The notes under the pieces are model-generated. The model saw nothing but the letters and a program-made list of their open reading frames with translations. It was not told the DNA's origin and did not search any database. From a virus, in IMG/VR virus record IMGVR_UViG_3300025889_000375, positions 1-36,636 of that record: DNA of 36,636 nucleotides; one strand, written 5' to 3'. The position numbers were made by a program, and so were the translations under genes. Shown here piece after piece: positions 30,818 through 36,636 of the stretch (position 1 is the first letter of the stretch; the number at the start of each line of letters is the position of its first letter).

Positions 30818-31985
30818 ATACCGGAATAGTCACGACCTTGGTGATTTCCGCTGTGTTGATATCACCAATTCCGATACCGCAGTAAATCTCACCGCCTGAA
30901 AACTGCTTCAAGTCCATCCACTGAACTAATCGAATGAAGTTGTCTTCTTGTAGCGTGTAGTCAGACACAACAGGCTCGTATCCAAATGACGCGGGCATCC
31001 ACTGGTCATAGCTGTTGTTAATGCTAGTAGCTGGCCCGACAAAGAACTCGGCAGGCATTGGCTGCTTCATGTACGGCTCACCGCCGATGATTCCACCGAC
31101 AAAGATTTTTACCTTCTTTCCAACGTCTTCAGCCTTTGGCGTGTAGCGAATCTCAATCCGTCGGGAGTTGATGAACTCAAGTTTGAATCCAGGCTTCTCG
31201 GGTATTGTGTACGCCTTGAATCTTCGGGTAATCGTGCTTTCAAAGAACGGCTCAGAAACAATCCAGTAGGGCAGGTAGCAAATCCCACCCTGACCCCATT
31301 CAGTTCCCCAACTGTTGAGGACAATGAAACAGTTTCTTGCATGATCGAATCCGATAAAGGTCATCAGGTGTCCACCGATGGGTGGGTTGGTTGCGCTGAC
31401 TTTCTGGTAATCATGGAACACCATCGGCCCCTTGAGTCCGTGGAGACTGCTCGTGACCTGCATGGCGAAGGTTGGTAAAAATCCTTCCTGAATCGCTGAC
31501 CTGATGTTGTGTATTCGCTGGTCAGGATCTTCGTTCAACACCATTGGCTTAACGATAAACTCATAGCGATCTATCCGGTTTTCAAAAGCCTCAATTTCAA
31601 GACTCTCAGGTGGTACTGTGAACTCCTTGTCCAAGTCATAAGGATAGGATTCCTCAGTAGGAAACCCGAGCTTGCGACCGACCTTATAAGCGTTTCTGGG
31701 GCTGACTCCTGACTCGAACATCCTATTTTCGTAGAGCTTGGTCATCACGTAGGGGTACATTCTGGAGTATTCGGTATTGTCCCCGTTCAATTTCCCAAGA
31801 TGCTCGACTTGATTGGTGATCCCATTCCACACACAAGTCCCTGCGCTGAGTTGATTCGGCACACTGAGGACTTCATCTGATCGGTTCAGGTACGGAACCA
31901 ACTGATCTGGAGTAAACGGCGAGACATAGGGAATGTCCCGAAGGTCGGCAACCGAAGGTACAACGCCTGCTATTTCGTAGTTCAT
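30810..31985 (-). CDS. Papain-like (C1A) cysteine peptidase
   Basis: This 391-residue protein has the papain catalytic signature: Q45 with the nucleophile region NQLSAGTCVWNGI (C51), GGHLMTFIGFD (H206) and NCFIVLNSWGTEWGQGGICYLPY (N224). The start MNYEIAGVVPSVADLRDIPY resembles the short N-terminal approach of bacterial C1A enzymes, without a pro-domain. A C-terminal region of about 130 residues (255-391) is beta-rich and could bind a partner. There is no signal peptide, so it acts in the cytoplasm or in the virion. It sits in the leftward early operon between the nuclease and DUF551. The target is unknown. Confidence 0.85.
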   Translation of the reverse strand: MNYEIAGVVPSVADLRDIPYVSPFTPDQLVPYLNRSDEVLSVPNQLSAGTCVWNGITNQVEHLGKLNGDNTEYSRMYPYVMTKLYENRMFESGVSPRNAYKVGRKLGFPTEESYPYDLDKEFTVPPESLEIEAFENRIDRYEFIVKPMVLNEDPDQRIHNIRSAIQEGFLPTFAMQVTSSLHGLKGPMVFHDYQKVSATNPPIGGHLMTFIGFDHARNCFIVLNSWGTEWGQGGICYLPYWIVSEPFFESTITRRFKAYTIPEKPGFKLEFINSRRIEIRYTPKAEDVGKKVKIFVGGIIGGEPYMKQPMPAEFFVGPATSINNSYDQWMPASFGYEPVVSDYTLQEDNFIRLVQWMDLKQFSGGEIYCGIGIGDINTAEITKVVTIPVFE

Positions 31986-32009
31986 GTAATTACCTATTCG
32001 TCAGGGGTG

Positions 32010-32579
32010 CTAGGCTGCTTGCTTTCGAGCAGGAAGTGACTTGAAGAACACCGCCAGTTCCTGTGGATCAACCTGAAAGCAAGCCCACTTCGATTTCATG
32101 GATACCGGAACCGATACAGTATGTAACTTCCGAACCAACTCCCCAGGGATCAGAAAAACCTTCTCCACTTCTTGGTTTTCGCAAAGTCCGACACAGACAA
32201 AAAAGTCAGCATCTTGGCTCTGTTTTTTAAAGCTGAAACTCCATGCCCGAGAATCGAACCGTTTGGACGTCTTTTTCCTTCTGCTCGTCTTGACGTCCAC
32301 GCCATACCCAAGGACATCAAAATCAATCTTTGGCTGAAACTTCACTTTGTTAAGATCCACCGCGAACGGAACCATCCGACCGAACAGCAATTCACCATGC
32401 GCGGCCAGCTTGTCTTTTGGGCTTCCGTATGTAGACTTGTCGCCAGTTACCGGGACGCCCTTTTCCTTGAGGTACACGTAAACCGTTTGCCAAGGTATTC
32501 CGACTTCATCAGCCACGTTGTGCAGATGCTTGTGGCGTGAGTAGCTTTCCGCGCACTGTTCTTTGATGTCCATATTCAT
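32010..32579 (-). CDS. HTH + PD-(D/E)XK-like nuclease
   Basis: From the ATG at 32579 (overlapping the SSB stop as TGATG), residues about 5-40 form an HTH (CAESYSRHKHLHNVADEVGIPWQTVYVYLKE). Then E63 precedes FQPKIDFDVLGYGVDVKTSRRKK, where D86/D88 and D95-V-K97 make a PD-(D/E)XK-type metal site. The end (DADFFVCVGLCE...VFLIPGELVRKL) continues the nuclease-fold strands. Such proteins include phage resolvases and restriction-like endonucleases. With RecT and SSB next to it, it may process recombination intermediates. Confidence 0.75.
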   Translation of the reverse strand: MNMDIKEQCAESYSRHKHLHNVADEVGIPWQTVYVYLKEKGVPVTGDKSTYGSPKDKLAAHGELLFGRMVPFAVDLNKVKFQPKIDFDVLGYGVDVKTSRRKKTSKRFDSRAWSFSFKKQSQDADFFVCVGLCENQEVEKVFLIPGELVRKLHTVSVPVSMKSKWACFQVDPQELAVFFKSLPARKQAA

Positions 32580-33004
32580 CAAAATGGCACCCCCTCAAAA
32601 TCATCGAATGCCGGAGCTTGACTTTTCCCCTGCGGCGCTGACTGACTGTTTCCTGTTTCTGAACCGGAAGCGCGGGAGTCGAGCATTTGCATGGTGTTTG
32701 CAATGATCTTGGTCGAGTATTTCGTAACCCCGTCCTTCTCGTATTTGTCGGTTTTCAGCTTGCCCTCGATGTAGAGCTTTGAACCTTTCTTGACATACTT
32801 CTCAACGACCTCCGCCAGCTTCCCGAAGATGGTTATGTTGTGCCACTCGGTATGGCTCTGCTGTTCACCAGTGTTCTTGTCCCTCCACTGCTCGCTGGTG
32901 GCTATTGAAAAACTTGCCACCGCGTTGCCGTTGGGCATATACCTAATGGTAGGATCGTCGCCCAGATTTCCAATCAAAATTACTTTATTAATTCCGTTGC
33001 TCAT
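32579..33004 (-). CDS. ssb: Single-stranded DNA-binding protein
   Basis: The OB fold is typical: [84 protein letters not shown] Gln/Ser-rich linker leads to an acidic-hydrophobic tip DDFEGVPF, close to the DDDIPF tip of bacterial SSB that recruits repair proteins. It covers ssDNA in phage recombination with RecT. A strong RBS (AGGAG) sits inside the HNH gene end. Confidence 0.95.
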   Translation of the reverse strand: MSNGINKVILIGNLGDDPTIRYMPNGNAVASFSIATSEQWRDKNTGEQQSHTEWHNITIFGKLAEVVEKYVKKGSKLYIEGKLKTDKYEKDGVTKYSTKIIANTMQMLDSRASGSETGNSQSAPQGKSQAPAFDDFEGVPF

Positions 33005-33527
33005 GTCTTAACTCCTGATTTGATTTTGGGCCAGCCCCGTGATGTCCTGGCGTCCCGGGTCTAAGATTGTTCAGCGACGACGCATTGAGCCTGTTCTTTG
33101 CCGAGCAGTCGCGCATGTTTTCTTTTTGCGATCCTATAAATATATGGGATGGGTTCACGCATTTCGGGTTGTCGCATTTATGACAGGCGTTCATTCCTTT
33201 GGGTATCTGCCCGTTAAACAACTCCCAGCCAAGGCGATGAGCAAAGACTGGTGAAGCGAAAACACCGCGAGACAATTTCCCATACCCGTGGTTATCGAGA
33301 GTGCCTTTCCACTCCCAGCACTCATTGCCGCCCTTTCGGTCGACATAACTCCAGAACCGAATATGCAAAGGGCTTTTTGTCTCCCTTGATTTGTTGTTGC
33401 ATGAGATAGAGCAGTATTGCCTCGAATCCCATTGAGAATATGAATCCCTTGGATTCTTGTAGAACTCCCTGCCGCAACATTCGCAATATTTCGAAAACTG
33501 GCTTGGTTGTGATGCGCCCAATCCCAT
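32988..33527 (-). CDS. Free-standing HNH endonuclease
   Basis: The N-terminus has a treble-clef-like finger (CECCGREFY...YCSISC). The HNH_3-type domain runs from [19 protein letters not shown] through [46 protein letters not shown]. This is the form of many mobile homing endonucleases in phages. It is placed between recT and ssb and joined to recT by a TAATG overlap. It may be a mobile element that settled in the recombination operon, or a domesticated nuclease. Function beyond DNA cutting is not evident. Confidence 0.88.
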   Translation of the reverse strand: MGLGASQPSQFSKYCECCGREFYKNPRDSYSQWDSRQYCSISCNNKSRETKSPLHIRFWSYVDRKGGNECWEWKGTLDNHGYGKLSRGVFASPVFAHRLGWELFNGQIPKGMNACHKCDNPKCVNPSHIFIGSQKENMRDCSAKNRLNASSLNNLRPGTPGHHGAGPKSNQELRHEQRN

Positions 33528-34657
33528 TACGCCGCTACCTCACTCAAACACTCATCAATGAAATGGCGCACATCGTCTTCGGTGTTCGCCTTGATGTAGT
33601 CAATGGCTTCCTGCGGCATATCCGTTAGTAGTTCTTTAACTGCCAGATCGTCGCCGGTTTCTGCTGCGTCTTCCATTGCAAGCTGAATGTCGGTGAGCTT
33701 GTGCCTGCCATCACTTTCCAGCTTGGCGGCAATCGCTTTGAACTTAGTGATTGAGCCTTTCTCGAATGAGTTGTGAAGCGCCGTCCTTACTCCCTCATCC
33801 AGCGTCGTTAGAAAACAATACATACAGAGCGCATCGCTGTTTGATATGCACTTGTCGTAATAGGCTTTCTGCTCTGCCGTGTAGCTGTTCATGGTCGGAG
33901 TGGTTAGTAGGGGTTCAAAGCCTTCATTCTCGTTCGACATATGGATAGCTTCTTCCATGCGACCAATTTGATAATTCTTGGGCCACGTTTTGAACGCCTG
34001 CCGGATTACCGCCTTCTTGGACATTTCTTCTTCGTCGGTTAGCCAAGTCCCCGCACCGTTTCCACCCTCCTTGATTGACTTCTTCCACGTCTCTGACCTG
34101 CCACGAATAGACTCCAGCTTTTCCTTGTTCATTATCGTGGTGAGATAATCCCCGCCAGCTTTGGCAACGCAGTAGACTCCAACAATCGGCCCCCTGGTCT
34201 CGTCGGTGGCGAACGCATCATAAATGTGAGTCGGCTTGAGTCCTACGCCGTTGTCCGTGAATGTGTCAGACTTTCTGACGACCCGCGCCTGAATCCATTC
34301 AATGGAGCCGGTGTTGGTGGCAATGTTGCAAAGCCCCATGTAGCTGGGCTCTAGGAATATCCGCGACTCCCACTTGTTGCCGTTCTTCACGGTACGGGGA
34401 ATCAGATAAGCCTCCTTGCTCGCCGGATTCAAACTCAATCCGATAGCCGCGACATTCACAACAGCATTCACAAGAGAGTGCGGGGATTCGCTGGCGACCT
34501 TCATCAAGTATTCGCTGTTGCGAAGTATCTGGATGGCAAAGTCTGCCTCCTTGTCAAACATCATTCCCGATGGTTTGATCTTGTTGAACTTAGGCTCCGC
34601 GAAACGGATTACCTCAGTTAAACTTTTCGGTGCTTGCTCGCTCGCTAATTCGGTCAT
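33527..34657 (-). CDS. recT: RecT-family single-strand annealing protein
   Basis: The core residues 1-250 match RecT: SLTEVIRFAEPKFNKIKP, LVNAVVNVAAIGLSLNPASKEAYLIPR, FLEPSYMGLCNIA, KAGGDYLTTIMNKEKLESIRGRS, EEEMSKKAVIRQAFKTWPK. RecT anneals complementary single strands and promotes recombination. The protein is 376 residues, about 100 longer than E. coli RecT (269); residues about 255-376 (YTAEQKAYYDKCISNSDALCMYCFLTTL...) are a separate helical extension. There is no RecE-type exonuclease next to it. RBS GGGAGA. Confidence 0.92.
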   Translation of the reverse strand: MTELASEQAPKSLTEVIRFAEPKFNKIKPSGMMFDKEADFAIQILRNSEYLMKVASESPHSLVNAVVNVAAIGLSLNPASKEAYLIPRTVKNGNKWESRIFLEPSYMGLCNIATNTGSIEWIQARVVRKSDTFTDNGVGLKPTHIYDAFATDETRGPIVGVYCVAKAGGDYLTTIMNKEKLESIRGRSETWKKSIKEGGNGAGTWLTDEEEMSKKAVIRQAFKTWPKNYQIGRMEEAIHMSNENEGFEPLLTTPTMNSYTAEQKAYYDKCISNSDALCMYCFLTTLDEGVRTALHNSFEKGSITKFKAIAAKLESDGRHKLTDIQLAMEDAAETGDDLAVKELLTDMPQEAIDYIKANTEDDVRHFIDECLSEVAA

Positions 34658-34658
34658 A

Positions 34659-34811
34659 TCAATCTCCCAATAAGTCCTGCAATTTAACCGGCTGTTCCGG
34701 CTGAAATATCTCTCGAAACTTGTCCTCGTCCAGAATCTGCGCCATTACTTGCTCGTCATTCATCATCTTCTTTGCTGTGCGGTCTATTGCTTGTTTGTCT
34801 GGGTAGGTCAT
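34659..34811 (-). CDS. 50-residue early protein upstream of recT
   Basis: An ORF starting ATG at 34811 and overlapping the previous stop (ATGA) gives MTYPDKQAIDRTAKKMMNDE...LQDLLGD. It ends one base beyond the recT start codon, so it is tightly packed in the early operon. The short acidic, helical product has no known motif. Its coding status rests on packing and overlaps. Confidence 0.6.
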   Translation of the reverse strand: MTYPDKQAIDRTAKKMMNDEQVMAQILDEDKFREIFQPEQPVKLQDLLGD

Positions 34812-35086
34812 GGCTTGCCCTCCGCTTTGGCAATTGCTGCTCTTACAGCCTCGCCGACGTTATTGGTTTTGACTTCAGGGTGGTATAATCCGCAATGCTC
34901 GTAGCAAAGCTTTAAGGCTTCGTACATATCCTTACTTGCCGCGAATAAGTTGGCGTTCGCCTCGCCGTGAACAATTTCAGCAACACACTCGCCAAATTTG
35001 CTCCAGTGGATTTCGTAAATATCGTCTTGTCCATACAGCGGCCCACGACAGACTGCCTTCCACTCGCCCTCTGTAAACTCGCTCAT
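34808..35086 (-). CDS. Small early phage protein (ANxxLxAAxxxMYEAL type)
   Basis: The 92-residue product starts with TEGEWKAVCRGPLYGQ and includes ANANLFAASKDMYEALKLCYEHC and AVRAAIAKAEGKP. This pattern (TEG.W.. ... AN..L.AAS.DMYEAL ... AI.KAEG) is frequent in early regions of phages; the function is unknown. It overlaps both neighbours by 4 bases. Confidence 0.75.
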   Translation of the reverse strand: MSEFTEGEWKAVCRGPLYGQDDIYEIHWSKFGECVAEIVHGEANANLFAASKDMYEALKLCYEHCGLYHPEVKTNNVGEAVRAAIAKAEGKP

Positions 35087-35442
35087 AACGGCTCCCTCGA
35101 TAGTCTGGACAGCTTCGCCATTTCTGCTGAAATGCTTTTATGATCGTCCATGAATCGACTGTCAGGATCGCTGTCGTCGGTTCCGTCCATCCATTCTGTT
35201 GGCTGATTCTCAGATAGGTATTTGTGAATAAGGCCGATCACAGTTTTCCCGACTCTCAGGCAAGCGTCTTGATGTGACTTACAAGGCTTGACGAGTGAAT
35301 CCGCAATCTCCGCATCTTCAGCGATAGACTTCATAACCTCGTCCGGTGCGTCACTCAGTATTTCCCGAATCAAAGAGGGGACTGTGCAATACCCGCTCAT
35401 CATTCCAATTCGTGCTGCTTCTTGTGCTTCTGAATAGCTCAT
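35083..35442 (-). CDS. 119-residue hypothetical early protein
   Basis: The product begins MSYSEAQEAARIGMMSGYCTVPSLIREILSDAPDEVMK and continues with IADSLVKPCKSHQDACLRVGKTVIGLIHKYLSENQP and an acidic tail DGTDDSDPDSRFMDDHKSI. It is helical, with three Cys. I do not recognise it. Overlaps both the downstream gene and the upstream micropeptide by ATGA. Confidence 0.6.
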   Translation of the reverse strand: MSYSEAQEAARIGMMSGYCTVPSLIREILSDAPDEVMKSIAEDAEIADSLVKPCKSHQDACLRVGKTVIGLIHKYLSENQPTEWMDGTDDSDPDSRFMDDHKSISAEMAKLSRLSREPL

Positions 35443-35525
35443 ATCAATAACCCCGCGATTAACAAAACATAGATAAGGCCGATAAAGCAGATGCCGCCTA
35501 CTATGTCCTCGATTAGTTGTTTCAT
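35439..35525 (-). CDS. 28-residue membrane micropeptide
   Basis: The ORF starts ATG at 35525 after GGGAGAGAGAAG and encodes MKQLIEDIVGGICFIGLIYV followed by LLIAGLLI: a charged N-terminus of seven residues and one membrane span. Its stop overlaps the next start as ATGA. Such tiny single-span proteins are easily missed; in phages they include Kil-like or envelope-targeting factors, though nothing here identifies its role. Confidence 0.6.
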   Translation of the reverse strand: MKQLIEDIVGGICFIGLIYVLLIAGLLI

Positions 35526-35601
35526 CTTCTCTCTCCCGTTGAATCCGCGATGACTCTGAAAAAATGGGGCCATACTTCAGCCCCTAGCTCCTAAGGGTTC
35601 G

Positions 35602-35961
35602 TTAGGCGCGCATTACGTGCGTGTGATTTGCCAGCGCCGCGATATGGCGGACAGTTTCAAATGCCTCGCCGTGGTGATGGCCCGAAACAATGAATGAATA
35701 GATAGGGTCTGATGCGTCTCCGCCAATCGCGCTGAAGTGGACATTTGCGCCCCACTTGTTGAGATAGATTGGCATGACAGAGTTGGACTCGATCTCTGTC
35801 TCCATCTGGTCAATCTGCTTTACTCCGAACGCCTTAATGAGCAAGCCGCGCTTCACTCCGATTCGCTGCGTGTAGGCTTCGAGTGCGCCCTGTGTGTCAG
35901 GGTCGTGCTGAACGAAAAAATCGCATCCCATCTTCATTTCCTCTCTGGTTGGTTTGCCCAT
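35602..35961 (-). CDS. 119-residue hypothetical, first gene of the leftward operon
   Basis: The ATG at 35961 gives MGKPTREEMKMGCDFFVQHDPDTQGALEAYTQRIGVKRGLLIKAFGVKQIDQMETEIES..., with a GTG just before it as an alternative. The later part contains ISYSFIVSGHHHGEAF-like spacing (FIVSGHHHGEAFETVRHIAALANH), three consecutive histidines near residue 99 that might bind metal. I do not recognise a family. It is the first gene after the leftward promoter PL, so early expression is expected. Confidence 0.6.
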   Translation of the reverse strand: MGKPTREEMKMGCDFFVQHDPDTQGALEAYTQRIGVKRGLLIKAFGVKQIDQMETEIESNSVMPIYLNKWGANVHFSAIGGDASDPIYSFIVSGHHHGEAFETVRHIAALANHTHVMRA

Positions 35962-35974
35962 CACACTTATGCTT

Positions 35975-35993
35975 TGTAGGACTTTCCCCTACA
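35975..35993 (-). promoter_or_regulatory. Leader hairpin, possible boxB/nut-like site
   Basis: On the minus strand TGTAGG (35993-35988), a 7-base loop, CCTACA (35980-35975): a 6-bp perfect stem in the leader of the leftward transcript, 14 bases ahead of its first gene. In lambda a boxB hairpin lies here for N antitermination. No boxA is clear, so the link is weak. Confidence 0.35.
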
Positions 35994-36029
35994 TTCGTGG
36001 TGTGGTAGGTTTGCTGAATCTTGGGCGGC

Positions 36030-36091
36030 GATAGCAACCCATGTGCAAACGATAGCAAAAGCTATTAGACAATGCAATAGCAAATGCTATT
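36030..36091. promoter_or_regulatory. Repressor operator cluster (OL-like)
   Basis: Two palindromic sites, GATAGC-AAAA-GCTATT (36051-36066) and AATAGC-AAAT-GCTATT (36076-36091), centres 25 bases apart, with a third imperfect site starting GATAGC at 36030. The consensus AATAGC-N4-GCTATT is the 16-bp dyad expected for a CI/Cro-type protein. They overlap both promoters described here. Confidence 0.75.
36049..36077 (-). promoter_or_regulatory. Leftward early promoter (PL-like)
   Basis: On the minus strand TTGCAT (36077-36072), 17 bases, TATCGT (36054-36049), reading into the long leftward operon. The -10 overlaps the operator at 36051-36066 and the -35 overlaps the one at 36076-36091, so a repressor bound there would block it. 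Confidence 0.55.
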
Positions 36092-36093
36092 AA
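36066..36093 (+). promoter_or_regulatory. Rightward promoter opposed to PL
   Basis: TAGACA (36066-36071), 16 bases, TATTAA (36088-36093), 28 bases before the ATG at 36121. It overlaps the same operators as PL, so one repressor could switch both. Confidence 0.45.
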
Positions 36094-36120
36094 ATTTTGA
36101 AATAGTTGGAAGGGGGCGCT

Positions 36121-36336
36121 ATGTCTGTGAAAAACATACGAGCGGATGGTATTCGGGCTATTGGGTTTGTGGCGTTGCTATGTAATGGCGATGGGTCGGT
36201 TGTATCTGAGGTTGCTGATTGCGCCGATACAGCCATATATGGCCTTATGGCTGACGAACTGAGTCGGGTTGCGGCGTTGTATAGGGGCGCTGCTTCAGAG
36301 CCTCTAGCGGCCCCTCAGAAGCTCTCAGGAGGCTAG
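36121..36336 (+). CDS. 71-residue hypothetical in the immunity region
   Basis: From the ATG at 36121 (RBS AAGGGGG) the product is MSVKNIRADGIRAIGFVALLCNGDGSVVSEVADCADTAIYGLMADELSRVAALYRG..., with a hydrophobic IRAIGFVALL segment and an Ala/Leu-rich helix. It is not recognised and has no HTH. It lies opposite the CI-like gene, at the location of rex-type or PL-antisense genes in lambda; it may be expressed in lysogens. Its 3' end overlaps the repressor stop by 4 bases. Confidence 0.55.
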   Translation: MSVKNIRADGIRAIGFVALLCNGDGSVVSEVADCADTAIYGLMADELSRVAALYRGAASEPLAAPQKLSGG

Positions 36337-36636
36337 TCGGACTTCTTCTTGCTTTGGGACATGGTGCGTAGGAGCCCGACAAAATGGGCTTTCTGGTCTT
36401 TATTGAGGAAATCTGCCTCATTGAGCGCCTTTTCGATCTCCTGAAAGGCCGATCCGCTGGTCGTGGCTTCGGTCTGGTCGAGACTGCCGCGCCTGAGCCC
36501 TATGGCTGACTCCAGGTTCCGAGCAGACTTTTCGCCAATAGATCGGTGTCCGCCAAGCATCTGGCGCAGATAAGTAGCGTCCAGCCCATGCTCTCGGGCA
36601 AATTCCGCTGTATTACCGTGGACTTCTGGCCGGATT
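36333..36636 (-). CDS. CI-like repressor, partial (5' end outside window)
   Basis: The frame is open to the end of the window, so the N-terminal start is missing. The visible part has an HTH: NTAEFAREHGLDATYLRQMLGGHRSIGEKSARNLESAIGLRRGSLDQ (turn at HGLDA, recognition region YLRQMLGGHRSIG), as in short XRE/CI-type regulators, followed by a 50-residue charged tail (EIEKALNEADFLNKDQKAHFVGLLRTM). There is no C-terminal LexA/CI-type protease domain. It may be a short phage repressor. It reads toward the operators at 36030-36091, as cI does toward OL in lambda. Confidence 0.75.
   Translation of the reverse strand, partial: IRPEVHGNTAEFAREHGLDATYLRQMLGGHRSIGEKSARNLESAIGLRRGSLDQTEATTSGSAFQEIEKALNEADFLNKDQKAHFVGLLRTMSQSKKKSD

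Noticed and set aside
1-36636. CRISPR array, insertion sequence or transposase
   Set aside because: No regular repeat-spacer pattern and no transposase-like ORF with terminal inverted repeats was seen.

Overview
This window is most of the genome of a temperate, lambdoid-type podovirus: P22-like virion genes within a lambda-like gene order. Codon use and GC content look proteobacterial. The integration site resembles the 3' half of a tRNA-Pro(GGG) gene with a C1:G72 pair and an encoded CCA, which fits a gammaproteobacterial host; the host genus cannot be read from the sequence. Because attP is intact between the tail genes and the integrase, this is the virion or circular form of the phage, not an integrated prophage. 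Both ends are cut inside genes: a forward ORF at base 2, and a leftward repressor gene at base 36636. The two ends do not join in frame, so a segment is missing. By lambda logic it should hold the repressor start, the right operator, cro and the replication genes.

Layout. 1-3942 (+): end of the replication/nin region, with a metallophosphoesterase carrying an N-terminal HTH, a compact RNA-ligase-like nucleotidyltransferase, NinB-like and NinG-like recombination proteins, and several coupled small ORFs. 4018-4700: a Q-like antiterminator candidate, a strong promoter and a terminator right after it (pR'/tR'-like late switch). 4714-6693 (+): lysis and accessory genes, including a membrane protein, a T4-type endolysin, a DUF1353 protein, a lipoprotein and a proteasome-beta-like Ntn-hydrolase. 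6683-7526 (-): a three-gene reversed cassette with its own promoter, a moron candidate. 7664-28092 (+): the late virion operon, with TerS, TerL, portal, scaffold, coat, two small structural proteins, a radical SAM/SPASM enzyme and a Rossmann-like partner, gp4-like and gp10-like tail accessory proteins, a large virion protein, three ejection proteins, a tail fibre and a small distal ORF.

28067-28850 (-) is a second reversed cassette with a two-TM membrane protein. 28851-29210 holds attP and integrase arm-site-like repeats. 29208-35961 (-) is one leftward early operon, read from PL toward att: small early genes, a 28-residue membrane micropeptide, RecT, an HNH nuclease, SSB, an HTH + PD-(D/E)XK nuclease, a papain-like cysteine peptidase, a DUF551 protein, Xis and Int. 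36030-36093 holds OL-like operators with divergent promoters. 36121-36636 holds a small rightward gene and the 3' part of a CI-like repressor gene.

The points most worth following are the phosphoesterase-ligase pair (possible RNA repair), the radical SAM/SPASM gene pair embedded in the head operon with non-ATG starts and a perfect hairpin, the solitary proteasome-like hydrolase, the papain-like peptidase, the two reversed cassettes, and the integrase whose expected first catalytic arginine position is a proline.
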